This document shows, piece after piece, positions 60,733-64,000 of a DNA stretch of 64,000 nucleotides; within the stretch, counting starts at the first letter, position 1; every line of letters begins with the position of its first letter. Location of the stretch: contig NZ_AOIT01000056.1 of NCBI RefSeq assembly GCF_000337475.1, forward strand, positions 1 to 64,000. The letters run 5' to 3'. Position numbers and translations under genes: made by a program. This DNA is from Natrinema limicola JCM 13563 (lineage in GTDB: Archaea > Halobacteriota > Halobacteria > Halobacteriales > Natrialbaceae). The notes beneath the pieces were generated by a model. It ran no database searches. It was not told the DNA's origin and saw only the letters and a list, made by a program, of their open reading frames with translations.

Positions 60733-62187
60733 ATGAGAATCGGTCAAACGTCGTTCGTCGTCTTCGCCTCCAAACTCGTCGGCTCAGCGCTCGGGTTCGT
60801 TGCGACGCTGTATTTCGCGCGGACGCTCGGGGCTTCAGTCCTCGGCCACTACGCACTCGTTCTCGCGATCGTCGGATGGCTTGCGCTCGGCGGCCAATTG
60901 GGTATTTCCTCGGCGATCGTCAAGCGGATCAGCGAGGGCAACGAACCGGCAGCACATTTCACCGCTGGCATGATCGTCGTCGCGGCGCTCGGACTCGTGC
61001 TCTCGATAGGGGCCCTCGCGCTCAGAGGTGTCGTGAACGCCTATGTCGGTACACAGGTCGCGCTATTCGTCGCCCTTCTATTGTTGATTCGCCTCGCCTC
61101 GTCGGTCGTCAACGCGGGGCTGAAAGGCGAGCGGCACGTCCACATCTCTGGATTACTCATGCCGGTCAAAACCGGCTTTCGGAGCGCGTTCCAGATCGGA
61201 CTTGTACTAACTGGATTCGGACTGAGCGGGATGCTCCTCGGTCACGCGATCGGTGCCGTGCTTGCCGTCCTCGTGGGAGCAGCATTCCTTTCGATCGACG
61301 TGAGACGACCGAGTCGACGCCACTTCCGGAGTCTGTTCGACTTCGCGAAGTTCTCGTGGCTCAGCGGACTCAAATCCCGCTCGTTCAACGATGTCGACAT
61401 CGTCGTCCTCGGCGCTCTCGTCCCCTCTGCGCTCGTGGGTGTCTATTCCGTCGCGTGGAGTATCGCCACGTTCCTCACACTATTCGACAGTGCGGTAAGT
61501 TCCACACTGTTCCCCGAACTGAGTCACGCGGACGCGTCAGCGGAGCACGACCGGGTCGCAGGGTTGATCACCGATTCGCTCACCTATGGTGGCCTCATCG
61601 TCATTCCGGGGCTTTTCGGCGGCATCGTGCTCGCCGATCGACTGCTCCGGATCTATGGCGACGAGTTCACGCAGGGAGCCACTGTCCTCGGACTCTTGAT
61701 CCTCGCATCGCTCGTGTACGGCTATCAGAAACAGCTGATGAACGCGTTGAACGCGCTTGATCGCCCTGATGTCGCGTTCCGTGTTAACATCGTGTTCATC
61801 GTCACGAACGCTGTTCTGAACGTCGTCCTCGTTTTCTGGATCGGCTGGATCGGTGCAGCGATCGCAACCGTCACGTCCGCATGTATTGGGTTGGGACTCT
61901 CGTATTACTCGCTTCGGCAGTTGGTCTCCTTCGCAGTCCCAACTGGGGAACTCTCTCTTCAGGTTATCGCTGCACTGTCGATGGCTGGACTCGTCGGCGG
62001 TGGTCGATACGTTCTCGAGAGCTTCGATATAAACCACAACGCCTTCATCGTTGTCTCGCTCACTGCGTTCGGCGCAGCAACGTATTTCCTCCTCTTGTTC
62101 GCGATTTCCAAGCAGTTCCGCACGACCGTGATCGCTAACACTCCGGATCAGCTTCCAAGCGTGCTGGATACGTTCACTACAAAGTGA
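60733..62187 (+). CDS. Polysaccharide/oligosaccharide flippase 2
   Basis: The product is 484 residues from ATG 60733 (MRIGQTSFVVFASKLVGSAL); the in-frame extension to 60634 is basic and non-conserved. It has about 13 hydrophobic helices of the Wzx/MOP superfamily and is a paralogue of flippase 1 (both have FAKFSWLSGLKSRSFNDVD-like and RTTV C-terminal segments). Its stop TGA at 62185-62187 lies inside the terminal sequence of a TnpB element, so the last residue or two may be element-derived. It is the only plus-strand gene in this part of the island. Confidence 0.87.
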   Translation: MRIGQTSFVVFASKLVGSALGFVATLYFARTLGASVLGHYALVLAIVGWLALGGQLGISSAIVKRISEGNEPAAHFTAGMIVVAALGLVLSIGALALRGVVNAYVGTQVALFVALLLLIRLASSVVNAGLKGERHVHISGLLMPVKTGFRSAFQIGLVLTGFGLSGMLLGHAIGAVLAVLVGAAFLSIDVRRPSRRHFRSLFDFAKFSWLSGLKSRSFNDVDIVVLGALVPSALVGVYSVAWSIATFLTLFDSAVSSTLFPELSHADASAEHDRVAGLITDSLTYGGLIVIPGLFGGIVLADRLLRIYGDEFTQGATVLGLLILASLVYGYQKQLMNALNALDRPDVAFRVNIVFIVTNAVLNVVLVFWIGWIGAAIATVTSACIGLGLSYYSLRQLVSFAVPTGELSLQVIAALSMAGLVGGGRYVLESFDINHNAFIVVSLTAFGAATYFLLLFAISKQFRTTVIANTPDQLPSVLDTFTTK

Positions 62188-62400
62188 CATCCTCCTCGCC
62201 GTAAACGGAGAGGGATCGAAGATCTCTCAGGCAGTCGGGCTACGCCCGACGACGGCGAGGCTTCCCGTACCGTAGGTGGGATATTTGCTGGTCTACGACA
62301 CGACCTGTTCTCTCGTGCGGAACGTCCCGCTCTCGCGGTCGAACAGGTGTACCGATGGCTGTGTCGTTCGAAAATCTCCGATTTTCGTGATGACGAGAGA
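62184..62400 (-). ncRNA. Candidate TnpB omega-RNA (reRNA) / right end
   Basis: Downstream of tnpB on its strand lie nested stems: CCTCGCCGT (62194-62202) with ACGGCGAGG (62252-62260), and a perfect 7-bp hairpin GTCGGGC-tac-GCCCGAC (62234-62250). This arrangement fits the 3'-terminal omega-RNA scaffold that overlaps tnpB and ends at the element right end near 62184-62188. Exact ends are not determined. Confidence 0.6.
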
Positions 62401-63597
62401 CTACGTCTCTCGAACCACCACACAGCCGTTACTCCTATCCTCACCGTAAGGACTCGGAGTTATCTTCTGGCGCATATTCTCCGCCCCGTTACAATCGGCG
62501 TTCCCGACCAATCCACACGATGAACAGACGTACAAGCCCCGTTCCACGCGGTTTGACCTCGTGTCGTCACCACACCGTGAACACGTCTTCGAGGTGTCCC
62601 ACTCGTTCTCTTTCAGCACCTCAACGCCACGAATCTCCCCCTTGTACGCGAGGTACTGGTAGATACGGTCAAACGCCCACGAGTGCAACTTTTTGTTCCC
62701 CGTCTTGCCCCAGTCGGACTCGCGCACGTCTTCAGGCCAGCTCACCGCGAGCGTGCCAACACCGCGTTCGACACACTCCGTGATGATCGTGTCCGTAAGC
62801 GTGTGGTAGAAGTGTGTTTCACGATCTGTGAGTTTCCTGCGTGCCCGCATCGACTTCTCCGAGGGGCCGTTCTCACCCTCAGTGTCGTACTCTGCTCGGG
62901 TGAAGTAGTGCTTGTCCTGTTTGAGCGAGTTGCCGGGGTACAGGATGTACTCGTCGGGGAATGCGACTGTGGCGATGTTCTTGATACCGAGATCGATACC
63001 GGCCACTTCGTTGCCTGCTGAGTCGTTGGTTTCGAGTTCGACTTTGCAGACGAAGTGCAGTTCCCACTCGTCGCCATTCCAGACGGCTCGAACGTTCTGC
63101 ACCTTGTTGACTTCTGAAAGGTCAACGTCGGGGCGGGTCTGGTACTCGCAGAGCAGGAAGTCCGACCAGTGTTCTTTCAGGTTCTTGCCCTTTGAGAGTC
63201 GGACGCGGTCGTGTTCGGGGTCGTGTTTGAAGCCGTCTGCTTTGAACGTGACCGTACTCTTGGGTCGAGTGTCGCCGTGTTTACGGTAGCCGGGAGGATT
63301 CGCCTCGTCAAACTTGTGTCGCAGGTCGAACCATGACTGGAAAGCGTCGGAAAGTTCTTCGATGACTTTCTGACTGGATTGTGCGTTCAGGTCTTTCCAG
63401 CACGACTGGTTCTTCATGTACGCTTTGAGCGTTCCTTCGTCTGGTATTTCGCCAGCTTCATCCCAGATGCGGTCTGCTGTCCAGCGTGCGACGCTCCAGA
63501 TTTTCGAGGCGGAATCACCGAGCGAATCGAGGCCATCGCAGACCTGTTGCTGGTTCTGGATGGAACCAACATAGGTTCGAGTGGCCCCAACCGCCAT
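62401..63597 (-). CDS. tnpB: RNA-guided endonuclease TnpB
   Basis: The product is 398 residues, full length for the family. RuvC residues: Asp in VAGIDLGIKNIATVAF, Glu in LAVSWPEDVRESDW, Asp in VGNADCNGAENMR. The zinc ribbon TCSRCGDDTRSNRVERGLYV with VCSSCG is complete. The catalytic triad and zinc finger are intact, so nuclease activity is possible. It starts at ATG 63597 (MAVGATRTYVGSIQNQQQVC). Confidence 0.92.
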   Translation of the reverse strand: MAVGATRTYVGSIQNQQQVCDGLDSLGDSASKIWSVARWTADRIWDEAGEIPDEGTLKAYMKNQSCWKDLNAQSSQKVIEELSDAFQSWFDLRHKFDEANPPGYRKHGDTRPKSTVTFKADGFKHDPEHDRVRLSKGKNLKEHWSDFLLCEYQTRPDVDLSEVNKVQNVRAVWNGDEWELHFVCKVELETNDSAGNEVAGIDLGIKNIATVAFPDEYILYPGNSLKQDKHYFTRAEYDTEGENGPSEKSMRARRKLTDRETHFYHTLTDTIITECVERGVGTLAVSWPEDVRESDWGKTGNKKLHSWAFDRIYQYLAYKGEIRGVEVLKENEWDTSKTCSRCGDDTRSNRVERGLYVCSSCGLVGNADCNGAENMRQKITPSPYGEDRSNGCVVVRET

Positions 63598-63679
63598 ACA
63601 TAGCCTATGTAGACAAACCTACTTAATCATTCAGATTAGCGTTGAATATCCGGTCTGTTATTGAGCGGTGGATTCCGTA

Positions 63680-63770
63680 GTTGAGTGACGCGATTCACGC
63701 CCGCCGTGAACGGCGACATTCTCTCGCTGGTTAAAGATAGTAATTAAAGCTTTGGTGATCGTCACTCAAC
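63680..63770. repeat. Inverted-repeat-bounded segment upstream of the aglJ-like gene
   Basis: GTTGAGTGACG at 63680-63690 and CGTCACTCAAC at 63760-63770 are a perfect 11-bp inverted repeat around 69 bp. Inside is a hairpin CGCCG-tgaa-CGGCG (63702-63715). The segment could be a small non-autonomous element or part of the left end of the TnpB element. Confidence 0.5.
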
Positions 63771-63844
63771 ACTGAATATTTTCGAGAACGACCGACACTG
63801 ATCAATCAGTAGCCTTTTGCGGTTCGGTGGGGGAGTAGTGCTCA

Positions 63845-64000
63845 ATGGAAGACGACGCGGTTCGCGCGGCCTCGAGTCCGCGCTCGGACGGTGGCGACGT
63901 CGTCGCCGTGACCGAGCAAACCCGCGAGATCTCGCCGGAGGAGGTCTGCGTGCTCATTCCGACGCTCGAGGAGGCGGCCACGATCGGCGATGTGATCGAG
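63845..64000 (+). CDS. AglJ-like dolichol-phosphate glycosyltransferase (N-terminus)
   Basis: The frame starts at ATG 63845 and is open to the window edge (52 codons). After a variable acidic N-terminus it reads VCVLIPTLEEAATIGDVIE, the first strand of a GT2 fold as in AglJ, which adds the first sugar to dolichol phosphate. Its position at the border of the glycosylation island agrees. The call remains provisional because only the N-terminus is visible. Confidence 0.7.
   Translation, partial: MEDDAVRAASSPRSDGGDVVAVTEQTREISPEEVCVLIPTLEEAATIGDVIE

Larger units (their letters stand above)
62184..63750 (-). mobile_element. IS1341-type (IS605-family, TnpB-only) element
   Basis: The element contains tnpB but no tnpA, flanked on the downstream side by hairpin-rich right-end sequence. 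GTGACATCCTCCTCGCCGT at 62184 marks the probable right terminus, touching the flippase stop. The left end upstream of the tnpB start is uncertain; CGCCGTGAACGGCG hairpin sequence at 63702-63715 is a candidate. TnpB-only elements move with help of a TnpA encoded elsewhere. Confidence 0.75.

Noticed and set aside
1-64000. CRISPR array, rRNA genes, complete tRNA genes
   Set aside because: No regularly spaced direct repeats, rRNA-like sequence or full cloverleaf was seen in either strand on reading the window.

Overview
This window is a high-GC haloarchaeal chromosome fragment. The supporting evidence is the acidic proteome, the bacterioruberin genes, archaeal translation factors aIF1A and aIF2-beta, the halophile RPA1-RPAP1-RPE operon, AglB-type N-glycosylation, a PGF-CTERM surface protein and a TnpB-only IS1341-type element. 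Many genes have a TATA box about 20-30 nt before the start codon, as expected for leaderless archaeal transcripts. The gene content fits a Natrialbales-like genus (Natrinema/Haloterrigena type), but that placement is inference. The first 27 bases carry the 19-bp Tn5/Nextera mosaic end, so the left edge is a contig end with residual library adapter.

Layout. 0-3.7 kb: bacterioruberin operon crtD-lyeJ-cruF. 3.8-11.8 kb: an SDR enzyme, a TauE-type exporter, aIF1A, a large Tat lipoprotein, a cysteine-cluster protein, small membrane proteins and a fumarylacetoacetase-family enzyme. 11.7-17.6 kb: a compact cobalamin operon for nucleotide-loop assembly and cobinamide salvage (HAD hydrolase-cbiB-cobS-cobY-cobT-cobD-cbiZ). 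17.8-24.6 kb: aIF2-beta, several small haloarchaeal proteins, a thioredoxin with a CAMC site, and glnA. 24.6-29.5 kb: the single-stranded DNA-binding operon rpa1-rpap1-rpe and a PhoU-type regulator. 29.7-31.0 kb: a small frameshifted gene, a small membrane protein and phosphoglycolate phosphatase. 31.2-38.6 kb: a divergent glycerol catabolic locus, glpK-glpX against glpA-glpB-glpC. Directly coupled to glpC is a Cdc6/AAA-like protein that lacks the Walker A lysine. It is followed by a CHAT-domain protease and, convergently, a 44-residue membrane peptide.

42.5-64 kb: a protein N-glycosylation island: aglB, two paralogous flippases, glycosyltransferases, a polysaccharide deacetylase, a sulfatase-like enzyme, sugar epimerases, glmS and a glmU-like gene, and the start of an aglJ-like gene. 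Between 50.8 and 57.3 kb four genes are visibly broken: an internally deleted sulfatase, a frameshifted TrmB regulator, an epimerase with an in-frame TGA, and a UDP-sulfoquinovose synthase homologue with a frameshift and no start codon. This points to loss of a sulfosugar branch of the glycan. A TnpB element sits exactly at the 3' end of the second flippase gene.

Outside genes, the window holds at least three copies of an intergenic dumbbell-shaped repeat (about 80 nt). Its inner stem shows three adjacent compensatory base-pair changes between copies while the outer flanks stay nearly constant. A second hairpin family has two copies. No tRNA, rRNA or CRISPR array was recognised.
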